From positions 217,336-281,335 of the forward strand of contig JAUJOF010000003.1 of the NCBI GenBank assembly GCA_030447785.1: 64,000 bases of DNA, read 5' to 3'. This stretch comes from Solirubrobacteraceae bacterium. GTDB lineage: Bacteria; Actinomycetota; Thermoleophilia; Solirubrobacterales; Solirubrobacteraceae. Positions 32,997-40,955 of the stretch are shown here, in pieces. Position 1 is the stretch's first letter, and every line of letters begins with the position of its first letter. The notes beneath the pieces were generated by a model, which searched no databases, was not told the origin of the DNA, and worked only from the letters and a program-made list of their open reading frames with translations. Made by a program: the position numbers and the translations under genes.

Positions 32997-33479
32997 CTAC
33001 GTCCGCGCCGGCGTGGGCCGGGACATCCCGCCCCTCCTGAGCCGCCGGTCAGGACCCAGCGCGGGTACGCCCGCGACAAGGGCGATCGCGAGCGGGGCGA
33101 GACCGGTGACGAGCCCGGGCAGGACGACCGCCGCGCGATAGCCGGACGCCGGCATGGGGCTCCTCGCGTGGGCGTAGGGCGAGCCGGACTTCCAATGGAT
33201 CCCGAAGCTGATCTGTCGCCAGGACAGGCCGCCGAGATAGCGGAATCCGAGGGCGTGCGTCGCCTCGTGCGCGACGATGCCGACGACGAAGGCGCCGAAA
33301 GCGATCAGCCAGTACGCCAGCCCTTTGTCGGGGCTCCCGTGCAGGACGTCATAGAGGACGGTCGCCGCGATCACCCAGGCAATAGTCGCCGCGATCGACA
33401 CCCAGGTAGCACGTCGCCAGGACACCGTGCGATCCTCGCCGGCGCCGCCTCCCACCGCCCCGTGCGTCACTCGCCGCAT
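32997..33479 (-). CDS. DUF3267-like putative zincin membrane peptidase
   Basis: A 160-residue membrane protein. Two helices (about residues 23-45 and 52-75) precede VGIVAHEATHALGFRYLGG, a zinc-peptidase-like HExxH (HEATH), then WRQISFGIHWKSGSPYAH and a third helix VVLPGLVTGLAPLAIALVAG, as in DUF3267. The C-terminus after this is Arg-rich and unlike the family, which usually has another hydrophobic segment, so it may be truncated. It stands alone in a degraded region. Confidence 0.7.
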   Translation of the reverse strand: MRRVTHGAVGGGAGEDRTVSWRRATWVSIAATIAWVIAATVLYDVLHGSPDKGLAYWLIAFGAFVVGIVAHEATHALGFRYLGGLSWRQISFGIHWKSGSPYAHARSPMPASGYRAAVVLPGLVTGLAPLAIALVAGVPALGPDRRLRRGGMSRPTPART

Positions 33480-33522
33480 GGTAAGGGGTCGACTCGATAA
33501 CTGGGCGAATCGGCGGAGTGCG

Positions 33523-33776
33523 TCAGTCGCAGGGCACCCGGCGCGGTCGCTGCGCTCCGAGCGCGTTACTCGCGTGCCACCCGTCGCCGTCCCGGTCGAG
33601 GCCGGGGACATCTTCACCGATGACGTCGACGGGCCTGTCGACTTTGGGGCAGTTGGCGGCGGGGGGAAGGCGGACACGCATCCGCTGTAGTTGGAGTGGC
33701 AGTCGTTGCGGCCCGATGGCTCCGCGTCGGTGCAAACTCGGCTCGGGTGCCGGCTCTGCACCCGCGTGCTCACCAT
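33523..33776 (-). pseudogene. Excalibur-like small protein broken by a frameshift in a G6/C6 run
   Basis: One minus-strand frame reads NDCHSNYSGCVSAFPP and then loses sense. The next frame continues PPAANCPKVDRPVDVIGEDVPGLDRDGDG, the classic C..YSGC...DC..V..PV.V.G.D..GLDRDGDG pattern of Excalibur-like calcium-binding domains. The switch lies in the run of six G on the plus strand near 33661-33666. The final Cys-Glu of the family (GCE) is changed to WHAS. No signal peptide is seen. I regard it as a decayed or mis-sequenced gene. Confidence 0.6.
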
Positions 33777-33889
33777 TAGCCGTTGCCGCGATCAGCGCAC
33801 CCGCCGGCGGACGGGCGCCCGAAGGGCTTGGGGCGCCGAGTCTGCTGGGGCGTGGGAAGGACGTTCCTGCCTGTTGCTCGAGGTCGACG

Positions 33890-34000
33890 GCGTCGACCGG
33901 TCCCACGCACCCCTACATCCTCAGCTCCCCTGGGTGCTGGGCGACGTTCGGCGAGCTGCTCGCGCACAACCAGGGCGACCCGATGAGCCCCCGATGCTCT
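33890..34000 (+). pseudogene. fragment resembling a DUF5946-type protein
   Basis: The frame at 33908 reads HPYILSSPGCWATFGELLAHNQGDP, close to the N-terminal SSPGCWA.YGE.LA...DP signature of DUF5946-like proteins. It has no proper start and loses similarity within about 30 residues. It is probably the remnant of a larger gene. Confidence 0.4.
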
Positions 34001-34209
34001 CGACGTAGGAGCGGACCGGGTACTCCATGAACGTCGCTCAACGCTACGACGGTGACCGCACCGACCGAGCAGCCGGGCCCGGAGTGTTGCCGTGCTCGCA
34101 GCCGATGGCACCGCTCGCGCCCGCCCGACGCATGCAGGGGACTCGGGAGCCACCTGGGCGTGGTGAGCCGTCGGCGTCGCGGCCGCCACGTCAGGACGCC
34201 TCACCGTCG
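34001..34209. other. 209-bp stretch without a recognisable gene
   Basis: No frame shows family-like sequence. It lies between the DUF5946-like fragment and the broken flavin reductase. Confidence 0.5.
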
Positions 34210-34712
34210 TCACGCTTCGTGTCCAGCGTCGATCCGTTTCGCTCGGTGAAACGTGAATGGCGCTTCGGTCGTGTCGCTGGATGCCTCGAAGGGCTCGAGC
34301 AGGAAGGCCCAGTGGTCGCCGGCCGGCATGCGCTCGAGGATGCGGCCGGCGAACCAGTTGCGGCACTCCGCGAGGATCGGCGTGCCGTTCGAGCCTGGCG
34401 CCCACTCAGCGCGCGCAATTTGTCGACGTCGTCTCCGGTCAGCGATCCGAAGAGCTCGGCGAGCTGATCGGCGTGGTCGGGGACGAGGTGCACGACCATG
34501 ACCTCGGCGCGCCGCGCGACGCGAAACGTTCGGTTCTTGTCCGACAGGCAGACCAGGAAGCGCGGCGGGTTGATGCTGCACTGGGTGGCGAATCCGATGA
34601 GGCAGCCCGACCGTTCACCGTCGGCCGCGACGGTCACGATGAACATCGGGTAGTCGAGATCGGCGACCAGCCGGTGGACGACGCGCGCGGGCTCTTCCAT
34701 GTCCGCCATCAT
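34210..34712 (-). pseudogene. flavin-reductase-like protein with a frameshift
   Basis: From ATG 34712 one frame reads EEPARVVHRLVADLDYPMFIVTVAADGERSG, CLIGFATQCSINPPRFLVCLS and NRTFRVARRAEVMVVHLVP, an FMN-binding split barrel of the flavin reductase type. It reaches GDDVDK near 34425. The natural continuation IARAEWAPGSNGTPILAECR through FTFHRAKRIDAG is in another frame and ends at 34210. The break lies at AAATTGCGCGCGC, a one-base loss by comparison. Restored, it would be about 167 residues. Confidence 0.75.
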
Positions 34713-34903
34713 GCCGCAGGCGCGCAGCGCCGAGCGCTTGTCGGGGCACCGCTGCAAGCACGGAGTTCGCGCGGCGCTCCAGGGGGCATCGCCGGCCGCC
34801 CCGGGCGGGGCCGGCGGCCAAAAAGACGCGCGCCTCGTGACGCGCGCTCGATCAGCATCGCGCGCTCATAGCGCCGAGCTGCTCGAGCATCACCGTCACC
34901 GGC

Positions 34904-35668
34904 GTGGGTAGCCCGCTGACCGTGGATCTCCAGCGACTCGAGCCCGTCGACTCGCCGCTGACCGCGGACGAGGTCGCGCGCGGTCTACGGCTCGGTGACC
35001 TCGCGCCCCCCGAGCGGCCATACGTGATCGTGAACATGGTGGCGACGGCCGACGGGCGCGCGACGGTCGACGGGCGCGCCGGGCCGATCGGCAACGAAGC
35101 GGACCGCCAGCTGTTTCATCACCTGCGTACCCAGGTCGACGCCGTCATGGCCGGCGCGCGAACAGTGACGATCGAGCAGTACGGCCGGCTGGTGCGCGAC
35201 CCGGCCCTGCGCGACAAACGCCGTCACGAGGGACTGGCCGGTGATCCCCTCGCCGTAATCGTCAGCGGCCGGCTCGACCTGCCGACGGACGTGCCGCTGT
35301 TGCGCGACGAGCACTCGCGTGTCGTGGTCATCACCGGCTCAGCCGCGCGGCTCGAGGGCTGCTCGGCGCACGTGGAGTACCTGCGCAGCGACGAGACGAC
35401 GGTCGATCTCGGCGTCGCTCTGCACGCACTGCGCAGCGAGCACGGCGTGCGGTCGGTGCTGTGCGAGGGCGGTCCGACGCTCAACGCCGCGCTGCTGCGA
35501 GAAGGCCTCGTCGACGAGCTGTTCCTGTCGGTGGCGGCCAAGCTCGACGGCGGTCCCGACGCGCTGCCGATCGTGCGCGGCCTTCCGGTGGCCGGGGCCA
35601 TCGGGATGGACCTCGTCTGGGCCCTGCGGGCCGGCAGCGACCTGTTCCTGCGCTACCGCTTGCGATGA
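34904..35668 (+). CDS. RibD C-terminal / dihydrofolate-reductase-fold pyrimidine reductase
   Basis: A 254-residue protein with the RibD_C fold: RPYVIVNMVATADGRATVDG near residue 38, DAVMAGARTVTIEQYG, VLCEGGPTLNAALLREGLVDELFLSVAAKL near residue 185. This matches stand-alone reductases related to riboflavin 5-amino-6-ribosylaminouracil reductase. No deaminase domain and no other rib gene is near, so the substrate is uncertain. It is the one intact enzyme gene in a degraded stretch. GTG 34904 is assumed. Confidence 0.85.
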   Translation: MGSPLTVDLQRLEPVDSPLTADEVARGLRLGDLAPPERPYVIVNMVATADGRATVDGRAGPIGNEADRQLFHHLRTQVDAVMAGARTVTIEQYGRLVRDPALRDKRRHEGLAGDPLAVIVSGRLDLPTDVPLLRDEHSRVVVITGSAARLEGCSAHVEYLRSDETTVDLGVALHALRSEHGVRSVLCEGGPTLNAALLREGLVDELFLSVAAKLDGGPDALPIVRGLPVAGAIGMDLVWALRAGSDLFLRYRLR

Positions 35669-35687
35669 CAGCCGTTCCCCAGACGCG

Positions 35688-35896
35688 TTGGGCATCACCG
35701 CCAGCCGGCTCGTCCGGGCCGAGCGGGACGTTTTCGCCTTCCTCTCTGACGTGGAGGACCATTGGCTGATCGCTGATCGCTGATCGCTGACCGCTTCGTC
35801 GAGGTCGTCGATCTCGACGGCCGCCGAACGCGGCGTGAACGATCGCTTCGCGGACACCCGCGCGGTCGCCGTATCAGGCGCGGCCCGGCGTCGCTT
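35688..35896 (+). pseudogene. SRPBCC-like gene interrupted by a 7-bp tandem repeat expansion
   Basis: The frame reads LVRAERDVFAFLSDVEDHWLIADR and then stops at TGA. Omitting two copies of the 7-bp unit restores HWLIADRFVEVVDLDG, the expected polyketide-cyclase/SRPBCC N-terminus (A..D.VF.FL.D...HW.LAD.F..V..L.G). The rest of the domain has decayed. It immediately follows the RibD_C gene. Confidence 0.55.
35765..35792 (+). repeat. 7-bp tandem repeat, four copies
   Basis: GCTGATC at 35765, 35772 and 35779 and GCTGACC at 35786. Two extra units relative to the expected coding sequence add 14 bases and shift the frame. Confidence 0.9.
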
Positions 35897-36362
35897 TGAG
35901 GTGTGACTATGGTCGGTCTGGCCGATAGCTTCCCCGGCTGTATGGAGCAGAGGGGGCATCGGCTCGCGGCGCTGCTGTACGCCGCCGCGTTCGGCGAGTT
36001 CCCCGCCGCGGACGGCACGGTCGAGCTGCTTCCTGCGCCGTCTGGTCCGGCGATGGGGTGGACGAGACGGCGCGTGGACGCGGGCTTGGGACGGGCGCGC
36101 TGGTCGAGGCGAGCCTCGCTGGCGCGCCCATCGAGCTGGAGCTGCATGAGCAACAGCAGCCGGTCCAACCGCGCCTTGTTGGGTCAGTAGGTGCGCGCGC
36201 GGTTCGAGCTGGTCCTGGCCGCGGTGGGCCCTGAGGGCGAACGGACGGCGGACTCTCAGCACACCACCTCCGTCGCGTGAGCCGGCTTTCGCCGGGTGCG
36301 CTTCCGCGCCCGCCCGCTACGCGGACGACCGCTGGGTGATCGACCTGGTCTTTGTGTGACGG
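35897..36362. other. 466-bp degraded stretch without an intact gene
   Basis: A plus-strand frame from 35909 (CMEQRGHRLAALLYAAAFGEF) looks protein-like for about 45 residues, then turns into filler. Near 36320-36357 the phrase YADDRWVIDLVFV can be read only by changing frame. These look like remnants of one or two lost genes, which I cannot name. Confidence 0.4.
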
Positions 36363-36668
36363 TCACTCGTCGAGCATCCGCTGCACCGAGGCGACCTTGT
36401 CCTCCAGCGTCTGCTCCCGGTCGCGGCGCTCGTCGAGCTTGAGCACCGTGTAGACGCGGGGCAGGCCGAGCTCGAAGGGCACCGCGTGCAGCTCGCCGAC
36501 CACGTCCAGGATGTCGCTCGTGTCGCCCTCGAGCGAGGTGCCCATGGCATGCAGGCGGTAGCGGACCCGGTCCTGCGCGGCCAGGCGGCGCTGGATCTCG
36601 GCGATGTAGCGGCTGGCGCTGGGGTCGGCGCGCCCGAGCCCGATGATGGTCAGGTCCGCGGTGGCCAC
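36363..36668 (-). CDS. MTH1187/YkoF-family thiamine-binding protein
   Basis: A 101-residue ferredoxin-like protein. ADLTIIGLGRADPSASRYIAEIQRRL, YRLHAMGTSLEGD and ILDVVGELHAVPFELGLPRVYTVLKLDERRD match the UPF0045/MTH1187 group, which binds thiamine pyrimidine-type ligands as tetramers. It marks the return to ordinary coding sequence after the degraded stretch and lies 13 bases downstream of the HEPN gene. Confidence 0.88.
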   Translation of the reverse strand: MATADLTIIGLGRADPSASRYIAEIQRRLAAQDRVRYRLHAMGTSLEGDTSDILDVVGELHAVPFELGLPRVYTVLKLDERRDREQTLEDKVASVQRMLDE

Positions 36669-36681
36669 GCCGTGCCCCTCC

Positions 36682-37053
36682 TCATCCGAACTCCTCCTCC
36701 ACCGCCGCGACCAGGCGCTCGGCGTCGGCGAGCAGCTCGCGCGCTTGGGCCTCGTCGATCCGAAGCGCGTCGTAGTCGACGGCCTCGCGCAGCGCCTGCG
36801 CTTCCTGCAGCGGCTCCACCAGCGCGGGGTCGATCCGCCCGGCGGCGACCACGTGCTCGCGCAGCAGGTGCCAGAGGCCGCGGTGGGAGCGCGCGTTGAG
36901 GTCGAGCTCGCTGAGCGCCGCCCGGGCCGCGTAGAGGCCCGCGTAGTAGGCGGTGCTCGCGGCGGTCTCGTTGTGCCCCGCCGCGAGCTGATCCCGCGCG
37001 CTGGCCAGGCGCTCGTGCGCGGAGGCCAGCAGCTCGTCCGAGCGCGGGCTCAC
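36682..37053 (-). CDS. HEPN-domain protein (UPF0332-like), putative toxin
   Basis: A 123-residue helical protein with AASTAYYAGLYAARAALSEL followed by NARSHRGLWHLLREH, the HEPN pattern of UPF0332 proteins (a helix with AYYA, then a polar R...H stretch that forms the RNase site in active HEPN toxins). GTG 37053 overlaps the nucleotidyltransferase stop by GTGA, the usual coupling of MNT/HEPN modules. It probably acts as a toxin or RNase neutralised by its partner. Confidence 0.82.
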   Translation of the reverse strand: MSPRSDELLASAHERLASARDQLAAGHNETAASTAYYAGLYAARAALSELDLNARSHRGLWHLLREHVVAAGRIDPALVEPLQEAQALREAVDYDALRIDEAQARELLADAERLVAAVEEEFG

Positions 37054-37418
37054 GCGTCTCCGTACAGGACGATCTTGTCGCGGTCGACCTCCTGGACGAA
37101 GAACGAGCGGATCTCGCGCCGGTGGGCCAGCCACTGCGGGTCCCAGACCACCACCGAGAGGAACACGGGACTCAGGCCCTCCTCTTCGGCCAACCCCCCC
37201 AGCAGCCTCCAGGCGTCTCGCTCGTCCTCGCGCCCGGCGCGCGTGACGAGGAGCACGTCGACGTCGGACTCCGGTCCGACCTGCTGTCCACGCGCGCGCG
37301 AGCCGAACAGCCACACGCTGATCAGGTCGTCGCCGAGCCGGTCGCGCATGGCCGCGACGAAGCGGTCGAGCATCCGCCGCTCCGCCGCGCTGAGCGTGGC
37401 GTCGGCCAGGGTCGCCAT
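37050..37418 (-). CDS. minimal nucleotidyltransferase (MNT), putative antitoxin
   Basis: A 122-residue Pol-beta-type nucleotidyltransferase. The catalytic motif is VWLFGSRARGQQVGPESDVDVLLV (GS followed by DxD), so it is likely active. MNT enzymes neutralise HEPN toxins, in known cases by AMPylating them. It is upstream of and overlaps the HEPN gene. The C-terminus SFFVQEVDRDKIVLYGDA matches the family. Confidence 0.88.
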   Translation of the reverse strand: MATLADATLSAAERRMLDRFVAAMRDRLGDDLISVWLFGSRARGQQVGPESDVDVLLVTRAGREDERDAWRLLGGLAEEEGLSPVFLSVVVWDPQWLAHRREIRSFFVQEVDRDKIVLYGDA

Positions 37419-37449
37419 GGCGCCGAGTGTAGATCCGCCCGTGGCCGCC

Positions 37450-37818
37450 TCAGCGCCGGTCGCCCGGCGGCGGGCGGCGCGGCGCCACGCGAGTGGGGTC
37501 GTCGGGCCCAACGCCGCGACGCGGGGGGGACGGCGAGGGCCGCATCACGGGGTCGTAGGGCGCCTCGGCCGGGCGGCGGGGGGCGTAGTCGTCCTCCTCG
37601 CGCCGGCGCCGCGGCTCGCGCCGCGGGCGGTCCCACGGGCGGTTGGCCATCACCTCCAGGCCGACGGTCACCGCGAGGCCCAGCATGCCGACCAGGAACA
37701 GGATCGTCCCGAGGGCCCCGAGGTCGATGCCGGGGATGTCGAACTCGATCGCCGTGGCCAGGATGGCGCCGGCGCAGATGAGGACGAGCGAGGTGGCGAT
37801 CCGCATCGGGCCGCCCAT
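37450..37818 (-). CDS. small membrane protein with two helices (DUF6458-like)
   Basis: A 122-residue protein. Residues 5-55 form two hydrophobic segments (MRIATSLVLICAGAILATAIEF, then LGALGTILFLVGMLGLAVTV), followed by a basic Arg/Pro-rich tail of about 60 residues. The MRIATSLVLI.AGAIL start is typical of a small actinobacterial membrane family. Function unknown. Confidence 0.7.
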   Translation of the reverse strand: MGGPMRIATSLVLICAGAILATAIEFDIPGIDLGALGTILFLVGMLGLAVTVGLEVMANRPWDRPRREPRRRREEDDYAPRRPAEAPYDPVMRPSPSPPRRGVGPDDPTRVAPRRPPPGDRR

Positions 37819-37870
37819 GCTCGCAGGTGGCGCCGGCCGGCTACTTAGGGCCCGTAGCGAAACAACTTGC

Positions 37871-38116
37871 TTACCAGGCCTGCTCGCCGCCGCAGCGCGG
37901 GCAGGCGACCGAGGCGGTGACCGGAGCCTCGAAGAGGTAGCCGCACGAGCACGTGTACACGGCGCGGTCCTCGGGACCGCCCTCGTCGCGCATGCGCCGC
38001 TCGTGGCGGCCCATCGGCTCGGGGAGCGGAGGCGGGTCGGGCACGACGTGCAGCTTCGCGCGGCGAGCGGACGGCGTGTCCTCGGTGCGGTGGCGGAGGG
38101 GGCGGACTCGCAGCAT
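37871..38116 (-). CDS. small zinc-ribbon protein
   Basis: An 81-residue protein with a C-terminal zinc ribbon: YTCSCGYLFEAPVTASVACPRCGGEQAW (Cys pairs C-x-C and C-x2-C). The N-terminal half is basic and Pro-rich. Starts at ATG 38116; an upstream ATG at 38131 is also possible. Function unknown. Confidence 0.65.
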   Translation of the reverse strand: MLRVRPLRHRTEDTPSARRAKLHVVPDPPPLPEPMGRHERRMRDEGGPEDRAVYTCSCGYLFEAPVTASVACPRCGGEQAW

Positions 38117-38211
38117 CGTTACCTCTAACAACCCCAGGGTGCTCGCTAGGTTTCGCGCAGATCGAAAAAAGAGAGGTGGATCGGCCTGGTTTGGGATACT
38201 GCGTCCACGCT

Positions 38212-38616
38212 ATGGACCCTGCCCGCAAGCGCACGATCCGCCTCACCGTGGCGCTCACCTGCGCGGTGGTGCTGGCCGCGGCGCTGGTCTACACCAGCTT
38301 CTCGGCCTCCAGCGAGGCGCGCGTTCCCAGCCAGCTGGCCGGTGCACAGGCGGGCGAGACCTATCAGCTCACCGGGCGGGTCGTGGACGGCTCGGTCGAG
38401 CGTCTGGAGTCCGGCGCGCTTCGCTTCGACGTGCGCGACCGCGAGGGCGAGCAGTCGGTGCCCGTCGTCTACGCCGGCGTGGTGCCCGACCCGTTCCGCG
38501 AGGGCCGCGAGGTCATCGTGAACGTGCGCCGCGAGGGCGACTTCTTCGTCGGCGAGCGGGACACGCTCGTGACGAAGTGCCCGTCGAAGTTCACCGAGCA
38601 GCAGCGCCCCACATGA
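38212..38616 (+). CDS. ccmE: cytochrome c maturation haem chaperone CcmE, cysteine type
   Basis: A 134-residue membrane-anchored OB-fold protein: N-terminal helix (TVALTCAVVLAAALVYTSF), GETYQLTGRVVDGSV, SVPVVYAGVVPDPFREGREVIV, and the C-terminal haem-attachment site TKCPSKFTEQ. E. coli CcmE binds haem through a His in HDENY; this protein has the Cys variant, C-x3-F. It passes haem to CcmF/CcmH. ATG 38212 follows GATACT (38195-38200). First of the ccmE-ccmF-ccmI-like group. Confidence 0.9.
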   Translation: MDPARKRTIRLTVALTCAVVLAAALVYTSFSASSEARVPSQLAGAQAGETYQLTGRVVDGSVERLESGALRFDVRDREGEQSVPVVYAGVVPDPFREGREVIVNVRREGDFFVGERDTLVTKCPSKFTEQQRPT

Positions 38617-38664
38617 GAACGTGTCGCTGTCGCGACCTGGGGACCCGCCTACGGCGGAGGACGA

Positions 38665-38730
38665 GCGCGGGGCCCGGCTCCGGGGCCATCTGGCCCCTTC
38701 GCCACCCGCTCGGCCGCCTCCGGCAACCCT
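38665..38730 (+). repeat. dispersed GC-rich repeat, copy B (full length)
   Basis: 66 bp beginning GCGCGGGGCCCGGCTCC, core GGGGCCATCTGGCCCC, ending GCCGCCTCCGGCAACCCT. Same element as 21452-21516 in the other orientation. It ends 5 bases before the ccmF start codon, so it may affect ccmF expression. Confidence 0.75.
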
Positions 38731-38735
38731 AAGCC

Positions 38736-40937
38736 ATGGCGGAGGTCGGCCGGGCCGCGCTGATCCTGGTGCTCGTGGTGGCGCTGTACGGAATCGGCGC
38801 CTCGCTGTACGGCGCGCGCGCCGGGCGTGCGCAGTGGGTGGTGTCGGGCCGGCGCGCGGCGTACGCGGTCGCGGCGCTCAGCGTGCTGGCCTTCGCGATC
38901 CTGGAGGCGGCCTTCCTGCGCACCGACCTGGCCTTCGAGGTGGTGGCGAGCCACTCCTCATCCACCACCCCGGCCTTCTACCGCGCCACCGCCGCGTGGT
39001 CGTCGCAGGAGGGCTCACTGCTGCTGTGGCTGACGCTGGCCGGCCTGTGGTCGGCGCTGGTGCTCTTCCTCACCCGCCGGCGGATGCGCGACGTCGCGCC
39101 CTACGCCGCCGCGGTGCTGCTGGGCTTCGCGGCCTTCTTCTCGGCGCTGCTGATCTTCCTCGAGTCGCCCTTCACGCTGCTGGCCGCCGTGCCGGCGGAG
39201 GGGGCCGGGCTCAACCCGCTGCTGCGCCACCCGAGCATGATGATCCACCCCCCGATGCTGTACTCGGGGTACACGTTGTTCACCATCCCGTTCGCCTTCG
39301 CCATCGGGGCGCTGCTGGTGCGCCGCGTCGACGCCGAGTGGATCGCCGCCACGCGGCGCTTCGCGCTGGGCGCCTGGCTGCTGCTGGGGGTCGGGATCCT
39401 GCTGGGCGCGCGCTGGTCCTACGCCGAGCTGGGCTGGGGCGGCTACTGGGCGTGGGATCCGGTGGAGAACGCCTCGCTGATGCCGTGGCTGACCGGCACC
39501 GCCTTCATCCACTCCATCATGATCCAGGAGAAGCGCGGGATGCTGAAGGTCTGGAACGTCTCGCTGATCCTGACGACCGGCACGCTGGCGGTGCTGGGCA
39601 CCTTCCTGGTGCGCTCGGGGATCCTCGACTCCATCCACGCCTTCGGTGCCTCCACCCTGGGCGTGCCCTTCCTGGTGCTGATCGGCTTGCTGATCGCCGG
39701 CTCGGTCGCGCTGGTGACAAGCCGCCGCCACGCCCTGCGCTCCGAGCACCGCCTCGACTCGCTGCTCTCACGCGAGTCGGTCTTCGTGCTCAACAACCTC
39801 GTGCTGGTCGCCCTGTGCTTCTTCATCTTCTGGGGCACCTTCTTCCCCCTCATCGCCGAGGCCGTGACCGGTACGCGCGCCGCGCTGGGCCCGCCGTGGT
39901 TCGACACCTACACCGTGCCGTTGACCCTCCTGCTGGTGTTGCTGTCGGGGATCGGTCCCCTCATCGCCTGGCGGCGGGCGACCGTCGCCAACGCGCGGCG
40001 CTCGTTCGCGCTGCCCACCGCGGTGGCCGTGCTCGTCGCCGTGGCCGTCGCCGCGGCCGGGGCCGGCTCGGCGATCACCGCGCTGCTCATGTTCGTCGCC
40101 GGCGCCTTCGTGGCCGCCACCGTCGGCCAGGAGCTGTGGCGGGGCACCCGCGCGCGGCGAGCCATGACCGGTGAGGCGCCCCCCCGCGCGCTGGCCAGCC
40201 TGATCGGGCGCAACCGCCGCCGCTACGGCGGCTACCTGGTGCACCTCGGGGTCGCCACCCTGTTCGTGGGCGTCGCGGCCTCCTCGTCCTTCCAGGACGC
40301 CGTCGACGTACGCCTGACGCCCGGCCAGAGCGCCCAGGTGGGCGACTACCGCGTGAGCTACGAGCGGCCCACCGCAGAGATCGTGGTCGCCGACGGAGGC
40401 CTGGAGCGCATCGACCTGGGTGCGCGCCTGGTCGCCCGGCGGGACGGCGAGCCAGCTGTGGTCATGGGCCCCGAGCGCGGCTACTTCCCCTCCCAGGACC
40501 TCGGGCGCCTCGGCGCGCTGGGACGCTTCTTCGAGGGCGAGTCGGTCAGCGAGATCGCCCTGGACGCCGGCGTCCAACGCGACCTGTGGCTGGCCGTCCA
40601 GCCGGACATCGCGGCGCTCACCCCGGTGATCGAGGAGGGCGACCGGGTCTTTGCCGCGGCGGTCGGCCAGCTCCCGCCCGAGGTCCAGGCCGCGGCGCTG
40701 GGCCAGAGCCTGAACGGGCTGGTGGAGCGCTACCGCGCCGCCGCGCCGCCCGCCCAGTTTCGCTTCATCACCTCGCCCATGGTGTCGTGGATCTGGATCG
40801 GCGCGCTCGTGGTCTTCGCAGGCGGCCTGGTCTGCCTGTGGCCGGCGCCCGACACCGCGCGCCGGCGGGTCACCGCCGGCTACGCCGCGCGCGTGGCGCG
40901 CGAGCTCGGCCGCGCCGGGCGCGCCGGCCGCGCCTAG
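38736..40937 (+). CDS. ccmF: cytochrome c haem lyase subunit CcmF
   Basis: A 733-residue polytopic protein (about 14-15 hydrophobic segments). The haem-handling motif is GWGGYWAWDPVENASLMPW near residues 230-250, and HPPMLYSGY and the His-bearing outer loops typical of CcmF/NrfE are present. It joins haem from CcmE to apocytochrome c. The outer domain near residues 520-680 is soluble. ATG 38736 has no clear ribosome site because the GC-rich repeat ends just upstream. Confidence 0.95.
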   Translation: MAEVGRAALILVLVVALYGIGASLYGARAGRAQWVVSGRRAAYAVAALSVLAFAILEAAFLRTDLAFEVVASHSSSTTPAFYRATAAWSSQEGSLLLWLTLAGLWSALVLFLTRRRMRDVAPYAAAVLLGFAAFFSALLIFLESPFTLLAAVPAEGAGLNPLLRHPSMMIHPPMLYSGYTLFTIPFAFAIGALLVRRVDAEWIAATRRFALGAWLLLGVGILLGARWSYAELGWGGYWAWDPVENASLMPWLTGTAFIHSIMIQEKRGMLKVWNVSLILTTGTLAVLGTFLVRSGILDSIHAFGASTLGVPFLVLIGLLIAGSVALVTSRRHALRSEHRLDSLLSRESVFVLNNLVLVALCFFIFWGTFFPLIAEAVTGTRAALGPPWFDTYTVPLTLLLVLLSGIGPLIAWRRATVANARRSFALPTAVAVLVAVAVAAAGAGSAITALLMFVAGAFVAATVGQELWRGTRARRAMTGEAPPRALASLIGRNRRRYGGYLVHLGVATLFVGVAASSSFQDAVDVRLTPGQSAQVGDYRVSYERPTAEIVVADGGLERIDLGARLVARRDGEPAVVMGPERGYFPSQDLGRLGALGRFFEGESVSEIALDAGVQRDLWLAVQPDIAALTPVIEEGDRVFAAAVGQLPPEVQAAALGQSLNGLVERYRAAAPPAQFRFITSPMVSWIWIGALVVFAGGLVCLWPAPDTARRRVTAGYAARVARELGRAGRAGRA

Positions 40938-40955
40938 GTTGCGCCCGAGCGCGGC

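Noticed and set aside
32884-33041. 52-codon plus-strand frame (MTLQPITYAGRT...)
   Set aside because: Overlaps the DUF3267 gene end, has no family similarity and a Pro/Ser-rich tail like out-of-frame sequence.
34820-34850. GACGCGCGC direct/inverted repeat next to AAAAA, terminator-like on the minus strand
   Set aside because: No minus-strand gene ends there and the arms are a low-complexity GC run; not strong enough to call.
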